NCBI GenBank assembly: GCA_946403855.1 | Contig: CAMJBH010000010.1 | Span: 24,109 to 88,108 of the forward strand | From: an uncultured Bacteroidales bacterium | Lineage (GTDB): Bacteria; Bacteroidota; Bacteroidia; Bacteroidales; UBA932 | DNA length: 64,000 nucleotides | Direction of reading: 5' to 3' | Shown here: positions 52,387-60,480 of the stretch, piece by piece | Position numbering within the stretch: position 1 is the first letter of the stretch | Layout: each line of letters starts with the position of its first letter | Position numbers and translations under genes: made by a program | The notes under the pieces: generated by a model | What the model saw: only the letters and a program-made list of their open reading frames with translations | Database searches by the model: none | What the model was told of the DNA's origin: nothing

Positions 52387-52457
52387 AAAGCATAAGCAAC
52401 TGCTCCGAAACCCTTTTACCTAAATTTTACGGGTTTCGGAGCAGTTGCTTATGCTTT
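52387..52457. repeat. H4: shared-loop hairpin between convergent genes
   Basis: Perfect 27-bp arms (52387-52413 and 52431-52457; outer AAAGCATAAGCAACTGCTCC) around a 17-nt loop which, read on the - strand, is GTAAAATTTAGGTAAAA, the same as H2 at 13 of 17 positions or better. TTTTAA follows on the + strand and TTTATTATT on the - strand, so it can terminate both converging genes. Confidence 0.88.
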
Positions 52458-52462
52458 TAATT

Positions 52463-53251
52463 TCAGTAAGTAATTATACGTCTGAGGGTTGAATAGGCGG
52501 TGCTGTCGGGATGGACCCTCTCGTAACGTGTAATCCAATTGCCCTTGGAGTCATACTCATAAGTATAAAAACGCTCCGGATACTGCTCCAGGTCCGACGC
52601 CCACATCATCTCGCCGACAGAGTTCAGCAATGTGCCGCGGCTGCGGACGGGAAGGGCCTTTTCGTTATAATCAATTTCTACGTCGATATTGTCCCCTTTG
52701 ATGCGGGTGAACTTATCGTCGGTAAGGAATGACACGTTGGCAGTACCGAGCAGATCGTTTTCCGGCGAGAATGACTCTTCGACATAAGTCTTGCCCGAGT
52801 ACTTCTTTTTGGTGACGAAAGACAGCTCTCCTTCTGCATAATAATCCGTATGCACGATATGGCGGCCGTCATTCTCGTGTACCCAGCGGCTCATCTCCTG
52901 ATTGTTCATTCCGTACACACGGCATTCCTTGATGAAACGTCCGGCATAGTCGTACTCGTAACGGGCTTCGTTTTCGTTTTCGGAATTCACTCCGTTTATC
53001 TCGATCAGACGATTATTGTCATCGTAGGTGAAGGTCTCTTCGTAGCGGAAAGAGCCGTCAAAGTTTGTGGTGGTGACAGTTTCTGCCTGTCCCAACTTGT
53101 TAAACTTCACAGTATATGGCAGTTCCAGTGTGTCGGACTGCAGAGTCAGCTGGCTTGCAGTACAGTTCAGAGAATACTTTTCCAGGTCGGTTTTGACGGA
53201 AGTACAGGCGCACATAAACAGCGCCGCAAGCAATACGATTTTATTTTTCAT
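52463..53251 (-). CDS. Lipoprotein with YD-repeat-like beta strands
   Basis: 262 residues; signal MKNKIVLLAALFMCAC (Cys16). After a short stretch, repeated Tyr-Asp strand motifs appear (EETFTYDDNNRLIEINGV, ARYEYDYAGRFIKECRVYG, VEIDYNEKALPVRSRG, FYTYEYDSKGNWITRYERV), resembling YD/RHS-type or SpoIID-unrelated beta-hairpin repeats found in small Bacteroidota lipoproteins. Function unknown. Its -7 box is 4 nt before the ATG, so the transcript is probably leaderless. Divergent from the PHP gene; convergent with the phosphoesterase, sharing H4. Confidence 0.8.
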   Translation of the reverse strand: MKNKIVLLAALFMCACTSVKTDLEKYSLNCTASQLTLQSDTLELPYTVKFNKLGQAETVTTTNFDGSFRYEETFTYDDNNRLIEINGVNSENENEARYEYDYAGRFIKECRVYGMNNQEMSRWVHENDGRHIVHTDYYAEGELSFVTKKKYSGKTYVEESFSPENDLLGTANVSFLTDDKFTRIKGDNIDVEIDYNEKALPVRSRGTLLNSVGEMMWASDLEQYPERFYTYEYDSKGNWITRYERVHPDSTAYSTLRRIITY

Positions 53252-53255
53252 ATCA

Positions 53256-53288
53256 CAAAGTTATAAAAATATAGTAACTTTGCTCAAA
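53256..53288 (-). promoter_or_regulatory. Promoter of the YD-like lipoprotein gene
   Basis: On the - strand: TTTG (53285-53288), 21-bp spacer, TAACTTTG (53256-53263), then 4 nt to the ATG at 53251. Confidence 0.65.
53275..53282 (+). promoter_or_regulatory. -7 box TAACTTTG for the PHP gene
   Basis: Exact consensus on the + strand, 21 nt before the ATG at 53304. It lies inside the spacer region of the divergent promoter, so the two promoters overlap and probably compete. Confidence 0.6.
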
Positions 53289-53303
53289 GCAAATCCAGAC
53301 GAT

Positions 53304-54437
53304 ATGAAAAAATCACTATTACTAATGATGGCCCTTGCGGCATGCAGCGCACTGTTCGCACAGAATCCCCCGGAAAATTCCGATGACCGTGTAGCCTGCT
53401 ACAGAATGATGTCAGGTGTCCGCAAAATAATTGCTATTCCGGATATCGACGGATACAAGACCCTTAAATGTGATTTTCACACACATACGGTATATGCAGA
53501 CGCTCAGGTGTCACCCGAAGGGCGCGTTCAGGAAGACTGGTACGACGGACTGGACGTCATGGCCATGACCGAGCATGTGGGCGTGCATAAAACGGGCATC
53601 GACTTTCCCGACCGCAATCTTACCAACCAGAAAGCAATCGCAGAAGGCAAAAAATGGGGGATGATTGTCATCCCGGGAGTGGAAATCACCCGCGCCAAAC
53701 CCTTTGGGCATATGAATTTCCTCTTTGTCAAAGATGCCAATGTGTTTAGTGAAGACCGCTACATAATCGGAGAAGACGGACACAGCCTCAAGGACGAGCA
53801 GGGACGCAGCATCAACAACATGGAGACCCTGCAGGACGACATTGCTGCGGCTATAGAGCAGGAGTGTTTCATTCAGTGGAACCACCCCGGCTGGCCCGAC
53901 AAAAAATGCGACATGTACGACATCCACAAAGAGATGATTGCCAAGGGGCTCATTAACGCCGTGGAGGTGTGCAACTTCCAGGAATGGTATCCCAAAGTAC
54001 TGGACTGGTTTGACGAATACCACATTCCCATGACTGCGAACACCGATCAGCACAGGCCTGTGACCTTCGACTTCGGCCATGTCATACGTCCCATGACCCT
54101 GGTATTCGCAAAAGAATACACTCTCGAGTCGGTTCGTGAGGCTATGTTCGCGGGGCGCATGGTCGCATTCTTCGACCAGACACTTGCCGGCGACGCCACA
54201 TGGCTGGAACAGCTGGTCCGCCACTCATTGAAGGTTAAGGTTATAGATGCCAAGAAGGGACGCGTGGAGGTCACCAATATTTCCGATATTCGCTTCGAGA
54301 CCAAGTACGACAACCACATGAATCCCGTTGTCATCTATCCCCGCAGCGCCGTCATAATGACCGTCAAGAAAGACCAGAAGATTGATTTCATCAATTGCTA
54401 TACCGGACGTCAGACCCTCAAAACTAATATTTGGTAA
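53304..54437 (+). CDS. PHP-domain phosphoesterase (Sb-PDE-like)
   Basis: 377 residues from the ATG at 53304; codons further upstream in frame lie in the promoter. Signal peptide MKKSLLLMMALAACSALFAQ. PHP metal motifs: CDFHTHTVYADA, MTEHVGVH, PGVEITRAKPFGHMNFLFV, WNHPGWPD, ANTDQHRP. The opening IAIPDIDGYKTLKCDFHTHT is typical of Bacteroidota proteins annotated as Sb-PDE family phosphodiesterases. The substrate is not known; a periplasmic phosphoester or phosphonate-type substrate is possible. The EEP-family gene follows 5 bp downstream, so the two form an operon. Confidence 0.9.
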   Translation: MKKSLLLMMALAACSALFAQNPPENSDDRVACYRMMSGVRKIIAIPDIDGYKTLKCDFHTHTVYADAQVSPEGRVQEDWYDGLDVMAMTEHVGVHKTGIDFPDRNLTNQKAIAEGKKWGMIVIPGVEITRAKPFGHMNFLFVKDANVFSEDRYIIGEDGHSLKDEQGRSINNMETLQDDIAAAIEQECFIQWNHPGWPDKKCDMYDIHKEMIAKGLINAVEVCNFQEWYPKVLDWFDEYHIPMTANTDQHRPVTFDFGHVIRPMTLVFAKEYTLESVREAMFAGRMVAFFDQTLAGDATWLEQLVRHSLKVKVIDAKKGRVEVTNISDIRFETKYDNHMNPVVIYPRSAVIMTVKKDQKIDFINCYTGRQTLKTNIW

Positions 54438-54442
54438 ATCTC

Positions 54443-55402
54443 ATGAAACGAATTCTCCAAATCTCACTGTTTGCATTTTTATCCCTGTTCTTTGTCTCAT
54501 GCAGCAATGCCCAAGCAAAGGAGCTGAAGGTCTTGTACTGGAATATCCAGAACGGAATGTGGTCTGATCAGGGTAATGACTACGTCAACTTTGTATCATT
54601 CGTAAAAAGCATTGACCCGGATATATGTATATGGTGCGAAGCTGAATCGCGCTACATTACCGGCTCCGACAAAAAGATGCAGATGCCCGAGTCTCAGTAT
54701 CTCCCCTGGAACTGGGACATTCTTGCATCAAGATATGGGCATAAATACACACTCATTTGCGGCAAACGCGATACCTTCCCTCAGGTCATAACGTCCAAAT
54801 ATCCTCTGAAGATAGTCAAGCGCATCAACGGCAACGGAGAAGATATCATTGTGGTCCACGGTGCCGGCTGGGCAGTGGCGGAACTCGGCAAGGGACGGGA
54901 GCTCAATCTCGTGACACTGCACACCTACCCCTTCAAATATGCCTATGGCGCCAAGGATCAGGCAGCAAGTGCAGCAGCACAGGGGGGAGATTATTTCCGT
55001 GCAACAGAGATGAAATACATCTGCGAGCAAAGCATACTCACCCGTGCAGATGTTTCTAAAGAACTTTGGCTGATGGCCGGAGACTTCAATGCCATATCTT
55101 CAGCAGACAATTATCACTATAAAAAAGATCTTTCAGATCCTGCGTTCCTGGTGCATGATTACATAAGAGACAATACCCCCTACATCGACCTTCTGGAGCA
55201 AATGCACAAAGGGACCTTCTGCAAGAGCACCCAGTCCGGGCGGAGAATAGACATGGTATATGTAAACAAAGCACTGCAGGACAAGGTGATATCCGCAGAG
55301 TACCTGTACGAAGGATTCCCCTCATCAGAACGTGACAGCTCTTTCCGTCAGTTCTGTCATCCCTCTGACCACTTCCCCGTCCTGGTTAAGTTCAAGCTGT
55401 AA
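54443..55402 (+). CDS. Endonuclease/exonuclease/phosphatase-family lipoprotein
   Basis: 319 residues from the ATG at 54443; lipobox FFVSC (Cys20). EEP-fold motifs: LKVLYWNIQNGMW (Asn), CIWCEAESR (catalytic-site Glu), WLMAGDFNAISS (Asp/Asn), RRIDMVYVNK, and the final CHPSDHFPVLVKF with Asp-His. All metal and catalytic residues appear intact. The family includes DNases, sphingomyelinases and inositol-phosphate phosphatases, so the substrate cannot be assigned. Its location is the envelope or surface, consistent with the other secreted phosphoesterases nearby. Confidence 0.9.
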   Translation: MKRILQISLFAFLSLFFVSCSNAQAKELKVLYWNIQNGMWSDQGNDYVNFVSFVKSIDPDICIWCEAESRYITGSDKKMQMPESQYLPWNWDILASRYGHKYTLICGKRDTFPQVITSKYPLKIVKRINGNGEDIIVVHGAGWAVAELGKGRELNLVTLHTYPFKYAYGAKDQAASAAAQGGDYFRATEMKYICEQSILTRADVSKELWLMAGDFNAISSADNYHYKKDLSDPAFLVHDYIRDNTPYIDLLEQMHKGTFCKSTQSGRRIDMVYVNKALQDKVISAEYLYEGFPSSERDSSFRQFCHPSDHFPVLVKFKL

Positions 55403-55420
55403 GCTATATTTCCCGCCACC

Positions 55421-55538
55421 GGGAGCAGAGTGTCTCTCCCCGGATGCCTTCGCTTCGCTCATCCTTCCCACTTCGCTACGCTTGTGGGCCCCTCCCGTTC
55501 ACGTGGCCACGGGCTCCGGGGAGAGACACTCTGCTCCC
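55421..55538. other. Multibranched structured element, 118 nt
   Basis: A perfect 23-bp closing stem (55421-55443 with 55516-55538; begins GGGAGCAGAGTG) surrounds 72 nt with three small hairpins in series: GATG/CATC, CCCAC/GTGGG and CCCG/CGGG. It lies between the EEP gene (+) and pnp (-), ahead of a separate terminator at 55567. It could be a structured RNA or a palindromic repetitive element. The rest of the 55403-55615 gap shows no gene. Confidence 0.65.
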
Positions 55539-55566
55539 AGTGACAGCGGCAAACTGACAGTCAAAA

Positions 55567-55600
55567 AAAGAGAGGTCGGCTTAAAAGTCGACCTCTCTTT
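55567..55600. terminator. Bidirectional terminator at the pnp 3' end
   Basis: 12-bp stem AAAGAGAGGTCG/CGACCTCTCTTT with a 10-nt loop, an A run on the left and TTTATTT on the right. It serves pnp (ends 55616, -) and any transcript from the + side. Confidence 0.88.
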
Positions 55601-55615
55601 TATTTAATACTACTA

Positions 55616-58024
55616 TTAGTAAAGCTCGTCAACGGGCTCCTTGAAGTCATCGGCTACCGGTGCAGGTGCGGAGTGACGGGGGCCGGAGTTGCGGTGCATA
55701 CGGTCGTCACGGCGTCCGTTGCGTTCGCCGGAGTGATGCTCGCCACCACGGCGCTCGTTGTTTCCGCCGTTGCCCTGGCGACGCTCGCCACCTTCGCGGC
55801 GAGGGCCACGCTCTCCTCCTTCACGACGCGGGCCGCGCTCTGCCTTGGGCTCTACATAGCCCTCAGGCTTCTCGGTGAGTGCACGCATCGAAAGACGCAT
55901 CTTGCCGCTCTTGGCATCGTACTCGAGGAGTTTCACGTCCACCTCGTCACCGACTGCAAGCACATCTTCAACCTTCTCGGTCTTGGTCCAAGCAATCTCG
56001 CTCACATGGAGCAGTCCTTCCTTGCCGGGAAGAATCTCCACGAAGGCACCGAAGTCGAGGATGCTCACCACCTTGCCGTGGTACACCTTGCCGGCCTCAG
56101 GCACAGCGCAGATACCCTTGATCCAATCGACAGCCTTGCGCATGGCGTCTTTGTCGGTGGATGCGATGTCCACCACACCTTCGGTGAGATTGGTTCCGGG
56201 GATGGGAACTTCTTCGATAGCGATGGTGGTACCTGTCTCTTTCTGTATTTTCTGGATGGTCTCGCCGCCCTTGCCGATAACGGCACCGATGAACTCGGCA
56301 GCGATGCGAATCTGCTCGATGCGAGGCACGAAAGGCTTGTAGTCTTCGCGGGGCTCGGAGATGGTCTTGAGCATCTCGCCCATGATGTGCATACGTCCCT
56401 GGCGGGCCTGCTCGAGAGCTTTTTCAAGCACTTCGTAGCTCAGACCGTCCACCTTGATATCCATCTGGGTAGCAGTGATACCGTCGGCGGTACCGGTGAC
56501 CTTGAAGTCCATATCGCCAAGATGATCCTCGTCGCCAAGGATATCGGTAAGGATGGCATAACGGTCGTTGGGGCGCTCAGCATCGGTGATGAGGCCCATG
56601 GCAACACCTGCGACAGGCTTCTTGATCTTCACGCCGGCATCCATGAGTGCCAGGCAGCCGCCGCAAACGGAGGCCATGGAAGAAGAACCGTTGGACTCAA
56701 GAATGTCAGATACTACACGCACTGCATAGGGATTTTCGGGGGCCATGGGGATGACGGGCTTGAGAGCTCTCATGGCAAGATTGCCGTGGCCTATCTCGCG
56801 ACGGCCCACTCCCCTCTGGGGCTTAGCCTCGCCGGTGGCGAAAGGAGGGAAATTATAGTGAAGGACGAATTGCTGGTCTTCCTGGATCAGAACCTCGTCC
56901 ATCTCTTTCATATCAAGCTTGGTACCGAGAGTTACGCTGGCAAGTGACTGGGTCTCGCCGCGGGTGAAGATTGCGCTTCCGTGTGCGCAGGGCAGGTAAC
57001 CCACCTCGCACCAGATAGGACGCACCTGGTTGCAGACACGGCCGTCCAGACGTATGCCCTCGTCGAGAATCATGTTGCGCATGGCCTCTTTCTCCACGTC
57101 GTGATAGTAACGGGCAACCATTGCAAGCTTGGAGGCATAGAGCTCTTTCTCTTCCTCAGTGTGAGGCTCGGGGATGGTGGCTATAAACTCATCCTGAATG
57201 GCCTGGAAGCCATCTTCGCGCTCATGCTTGGGCTTTGCGCTCTTGGCCAGGGCATAGCACTTGTCGTAGCAGAAGTCATATACGGCTTTGCGGAGCTCCT
57301 CATCGTTCTCGTCGTGAGGATAGTCGCGCTTGGGACCGTCAGTACCGAGCTCTGCCATAAGTTCCTTCTGGACACGGCAGTGCTTCTTGATCTCTTCGTG
57401 GGCGAATTTGATGGCCTCGAGCATGTCGTGCTCGCTGACCTCTTTCATCTCGCCTTCCACCATCATGATGTTCTCTTCGGTAGCGGCAACCATGAGTTCC
57501 AGATCGGCACGTTCCATGTCTGCAAATCCGGGGTTGATGACGAACTTGCCGTCGATGCGGCAGACTCTAACCTCACCGATAGGGCCGCCGAAGGGCAGAT
57601 CGGAAGTTGCAAGTGCGGCAGATGCGGCCAGACCGGCAAGAGCGTCGGGCTGAGTGTCTTTGTCTGCACTGATAAGGCTTACCTGGATAAAAACTTCCAG
57701 ATGGAAATCATCCGGCCACAGGGGACGGATGGGCCTGTCTATAAGACGGGCTATAAGAACCTCGTAATCCGAGGGTTTGCTTTCACGCTTGAGGAAGCCT
57801 CCGGGGAAACGCCCGGCTGCATAATATTTCTCTCTGTAATCTACGGTGAGGGGCATAAAGTCTGTGCCCTCCTTTACTTCTTTTGCAGCGCACACAGTGG
57901 CAAGGAGCATTGTGCCACCCATCTTTACGACTGCAGAACCGTCTGCCTGTTTGGCCAGTTTACCGGTTTCGATTTCAATCACGCGGCCGTCCGCGAGCTG
58001 GATTTTTTTGTTGATAATGTTCAT
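55616..58024 (-). CDS. pnp: Polynucleotide phosphorylase
   Basis: Trimeric 3'-5' exoribonuclease of RNA decay. Domain order in 802 residues: first RNase PH domain ([19 protein letters not shown] ... [11 protein letters not shown]), helical linker, second RNase PH domain (RTLHYNF-equivalent [30 protein letters not shown]), KH domain ([16 protein letters not shown]), S1 domain ([20 protein letters not shown]), then an Arg/Gly/Glu-rich tail of about 75 residues with repeated GPRREGGER units. The tail is probably disordered and could bind RNA. rpsO lies upstream, the conserved rpsO-pnp order, with a terminator between. Confidence 0.97.
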   Translation of the reverse strand: MNIINKKIQLADGRVIEIETGKLAKQADGSAVVKMGGTMLLATVCAAKEVKEGTDFMPLTVDYREKYYAAGRFPGGFLKRESKPSDYEVLIARLIDRPIRPLWPDDFHLEVFIQVSLISADKDTQPDALAGLAASAALATSDLPFGGPIGEVRVCRIDGKFVINPGFADMERADLELMVAATEENIMMVEGEMKEVSEHDMLEAIKFAHEEIKKHCRVQKELMAELGTDGPKRDYPHDENDEELRKAVYDFCYDKCYALAKSAKPKHEREDGFQAIQDEFIATIPEPHTEEEKELYASKLAMVARYYHDVEKEAMRNMILDEGIRLDGRVCNQVRPIWCEVGYLPCAHGSAIFTRGETQSLASVTLGTKLDMKEMDEVLIQEDQQFVLHYNFPPFATGEAKPQRGVGRREIGHGNLAMRALKPVIPMAPENPYAVRVVSDILESNGSSSMASVCGGCLALMDAGVKIKKPVAGVAMGLITDAERPNDRYAILTDILGDEDHLGDMDFKVTGTADGITATQMDIKVDGLSYEVLEKALEQARQGRMHIMGEMLKTISEPREDYKPFVPRIEQIRIAAEFIGAVIGKGGETIQKIQKETGTTIAIEEVPIPGTNLTEGVVDIASTDKDAMRKAVDWIKGICAVPEAGKVYHGKVVSILDFGAFVEILPGKEGLLHVSEIAWTKTEKVEDVLAVGDEVDVKLLEYDAKSGKMRLSMRALTEKPEGYVEPKAERGPRREGGERGPRREGGERRQGNGGNNERRGGEHHSGERNGRRDDRMHRNSGPRHSAPAPVADDFKEPVDELY

Positions 58025-58051
58025 TACTGTTTCCTTTAACGTCTTTACCTA

Positions 58052-58085
58052 AAAAAAGGATGGCTCCCCCTTTGGGAGCCACCCA
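58052..58085 (-). terminator. Terminator or attenuator between rpsO and pnp
   Basis: Stem GGGTGGCTCCC/GGGAGCCATCC (- strand, one G-T pair) with a short loop, then seven T residues. It would end rpsO transcription and let only read-through or processed transcripts reach pnp. Confidence 0.85.
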
Positions 58086-58100
58086 ATGTTTCCTATTTGA

Positions 58101-58376
58101 TTATCGACGGAGACCAAGCTTCTTGACGATATCTCTGTACCTCTCGATGTCAACTTTCTGGAGATAATCCAGAACCTGACGGCGCTTACCGACGAGACGA
58201 AGAAGACTGCGGCGCGTTACAACGTCTTTCTTGTTCTTCTTCACGTGCTCGGTAAGGTGAGCGATACGGTAGGAAAATAGAGCAACTTGACTCTCAGGAG
58301 AGCCGGTGTCTTTATTGGACTTCCCGTACTTCGCGAAAATCTCTTGCTTTTTTGAAGGCTCTAAATATTCAGCCAT
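58101..58376 (-). CDS. rpsO: Ribosomal protein S15
   Basis: 91 residues from the ATG at 58376 ([20 protein letters not shown]), the normal Bacteroidota start; the longer frame to 58436 runs through the leader hairpin. Family signatures [22 protein letters not shown] and [20 protein letters not shown] are clear. Upstream are a consensus -7 box and a leader of about 55 nt with a small GC-rich hairpin, possibly used for S15 feedback control. Confidence 0.97.
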   Translation of the reverse strand: MAEYLEPSKKQEIFAKYGKSNKDTGSPESQVALFSYRIAHLTEHVKKNKKDVVTRRSLLRLVGKRRQVLDYLQKVDIERYRDIVKKLGLRR

Positions 58377-58408
58377 TGCGCAAAAAATTTGAGTTAATAC
58401 TATTAATC

Positions 58409-58425
58409 TTGGCCACCGTGGCCAA
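58409..58425 (-). promoter_or_regulatory. Hairpin in the rpsO 5' leader
   Basis: TTGGCC-ACGGT-GGCCAA on the - strand, a 6-bp stem with a 5-nt loop, about 10 nt from the predicted transcript start and 32 nt before the rpsO ATG. Confidence 0.5.
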
Positions 58426-58433
58426 AAAGTTTG

Positions 58434-58441
58434 CAAATATA
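58434..58441 (-). promoter_or_regulatory. -7 box TATATTTG of rpsO
   Basis: Exact consensus (TATATTTGC with the next base) on the - strand, 57 nt before the rpsO ATG. It is back-to-back with the nuclease promoter at 58474. Confidence 0.65.
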
Positions 58442-58473
58442 CGAAGAATTATTTATTATTCAAGTGATTTTTG

Positions 58474-58481
58474 TATCTTTG
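58474..58481 (+). promoter_or_regulatory. -7 box TATCTTTG of the S1/P1 nuclease gene
   Basis: Exact consensus, 4 nt before the ATG at 58486; predicts a leaderless transcript. The -33 region is AT-rich without a clean TTTG. Confidence 0.6.
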
Positions 58482-58485
58482 AGCT

Positions 58486-59262
58486 ATGAAAAAGACCTTA
58501 TTAATTCTACTTCTAGTGACCTCTGCAAGCCTGTACGCCGCCGCTTGGGGCCGTCTCGGCCATAAAATTGTTATCGCAGTAGCACAACACCACTTGACCG
58601 CCAAAACGCAGGAGAATATCGGCCATTATTTTGACTACAACCTGCAGAAAGACGCAGTGTGGATGGACGAGCACCGCAGAGATGACGATATAGGCTACAC
58701 AACGGCATGGCACGTGTACAACGTTGATGAGAACCACAACTACGACCCCAACCCCCGTCTCCAGAAGGGCGATGCTATACACGCTCTGCAGATAGCAGAT
58801 TACAACCTCCGGCACTACCAGGAACTGAGCGACTCGGCAGTAGTCATGAATGTCAGGATGCTCATCCACTTTGTGGGAGACATGCACTGCCCGGTGCACT
58901 CATACTTCCCCGGCCCCCGCAACTTCTGGAAGTGTAAGCTGGAAGGATATGAGACCACCACATTCCACGCGCTTTACGATAAAATGCCCGAATACCTGTG
59001 GCCCGGCAAGAGCGCTGACGAGGTAGCTTCCGAAATCGATGACTGCGGTGCCTGCAAGAGGCGCAAGATAGCCAAAGGCGGGCTTTACGATTGGGTACGC
59101 CTCAGCGCCGACCGGGGTGCATACATCTACGAAATCAACGCTCCGCTCACGAAGGACCTCGATCCCGACACTGTCGAGAAGTCCCGCGAAGTTGTGACTC
59201 TGCAGCTGCGCGACGCCGGCTACCGCCTGGCCCGCCTGCTCAATCTGTATTTCGGCAAATAA
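58486..59262 (+). CDS. Secreted S1/P1-family nuclease
   Basis: 258 residues. Signal peptide MKKTLLILLLVTSASLYAAA, giving a mature N-terminus WGRLGHK; in this family the N-terminal Trp and the His of GHK bind the trinuclear zinc cluster. Further ligands: MDEHRRDD, TAWHVYNV, LIHFVGDMHCPVH, and TTFHALYDKMPEY. It cleaves single-stranded DNA/RNA and 3'-nucleotides, probably in the periplasm or outside. The gene is single, with its own promoter and no visible ribosome-binding site. It adds to the extracytoplasmic phosphoesterases at 48.4-55.4 kb. Convergent with the GT4 gene, 1 bp apart. Confidence 0.92.
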   Translation: MKKTLLILLLVTSASLYAAAWGRLGHKIVIAVAQHHLTAKTQENIGHYFDYNLQKDAVWMDEHRRDDDIGYTTAWHVYNVDENHNYDPNPRLQKGDAIHALQIADYNLRHYQELSDSAVVMNVRMLIHFVGDMHCPVHSYFPGPRNFWKCKLEGYETTTFHALYDKMPEYLWPGKSADEVASEIDDCGACKRRKIAKGGLYDWVRLSADRGAYIYEINAPLTKDLDPDTVEKSREVVTLQLRDAGYRLARLLNLYFGK

Positions 59263-59263
59263 T

Positions 59264-60472
59264 CTACTCGCTTAGCCTTTCGATGGTAGGCAGGTTCCGG
59301 CTCTTGAGCAGCACATTATAGCGGTCAAGAGCCTCGCCTACGCAGTCTTCCCACGAGCGCACGATGGTCTTGGACGCCTGAATTCCCGCCTTGCGTACGC
59401 GCTCAGGGTCGGCCATGAGCTCGCGCAGCTTCTGTTCCATGTCGGCAGGATCATTCTTCACAAGGAAACCGTTTTCGCCGTCGGTAAGTATCGTAGATGC
59501 GGTAGAGCCTTCCGCCATGACGGCGGGGGTATGAAGGGCTGCTGCTTCCCTCACCACGAGCGGGGCATTGTCGTACAATGAAGGGAAGAGGAACAGGTCG
59601 GCAGCCGCATAGTACTGAGTCAGCTGCTTTCTGTCGCCGATATTGCCGGTGAAGCATACCTTCGACTCCAGGCCTTTCTCCGTTACCAGGTCTTTCATTG
59701 CCTGTTCCGCATAGCCCTGCCCTACAAAGAACATCTTGAAAGGCACGTCGCTCATTCTCGCAAGGGCCTCGATGATGAGACGAGGATTCTTCTCCCAGAT
59801 GTGCTGCCCCACGAAGAGCATCACAAATTCTTCCGGCTTAATGCCGAGGGCGTTACGAGCGTCCACAAAATACTTCTCGGGATAATCGGCCACCAGGTCG
59901 GAGCCATTGTCCATCACTTCGACATGGCCCTTGAAGCCATATTCCCGAATCACATCTATCACTGATTCCTGAGGCACCCACACGAGGTCGGCACTCTCGA
60001 AAAAATCAATTATATACTTGATTATTATGTCCACAATGGGCTTGGTGAACACCCTGGAAAAATCGTCCCTGAACTTAGAATGGAAAGTAGCGACCATGGG
60101 AATGCCCTGCATTCTGGCCACCTTCTGCCCCACGCTTCCACTGCCGAACGGGCCGTGGGCATGCACGATTTTGAAGCGTTTCTTAAACAGATTCGTCAGG
60201 AAAACGGGATCTATTTCAGCTATGCCGGTAACATAAGGGGGGCGCTTGGGCACAGGAAAACTAAAGTAACTCAGCACCTCATAAGGGAGCTTATCATAGT
60301 CTGTTCCAGGCACTTTGGGAGTAATAACGCTCACGTTGCCCACCATCTTCTGGAGCCAGTAAGCATAATTTTCCACACACACGGAGACCCCGTCCATCAC
60401 AGGAGGGAAACTCTCGTTGAAGAGGCCGACAGTGGCCTCGTCACGTTTTAAAGAAAAGCCTTTCAATTCCAT
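59264..60472 (-). CDS. GT4-family glycosyltransferase
   Basis: 402 residues, cytoplasmic GT-B fold. N-terminal domain has VGLFNESFPPVMDGVSVCVENYAYWL and FKIVHAHGPFGSGSVG; the C-terminal domain has the GT4 signature from LFLFPSLYDNAPLVVREAAAL with EX7E-like glutamates. It resembles 1,2-diacylglycerol or phosphatidylinositol glucosyl/mannosyl-transferases; acceptor not assignable. It follows the EF-hand protein gene by 8 bp and is probably co-transcribed. The stop is 1 bp from the convergent nuclease stop. Confidence 0.9.
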   Translation of the reverse strand: MELKGFSLKRDEATVGLFNESFPPVMDGVSVCVENYAYWLQKMVGNVSVITPKVPGTDYDKLPYEVLSYFSFPVPKRPPYVTGIAEIDPVFLTNLFKKRFKIVHAHGPFGSGSVGQKVARMQGIPMVATFHSKFRDDFSRVFTKPIVDIIIKYIIDFFESADLVWVPQESVIDVIREYGFKGHVEVMDNGSDLVADYPEKYFVDARNALGIKPEEFVMLFVGQHIWEKNPRLIIEALARMSDVPFKMFFVGQGYAEQAMKDLVTEKGLESKVCFTGNIGDRKQLTQYYAAADLFLFPSLYDNAPLVVREAAALHTPAVMAEGSTASTILTDGENGFLVKNDPADMEQKLRELMADPERVRKAGIQASKTIVRSWEDCVGEALDRYNVLLKSRNLPTIERLSE

Positions 60473-60480
60473 AAAGTTTA

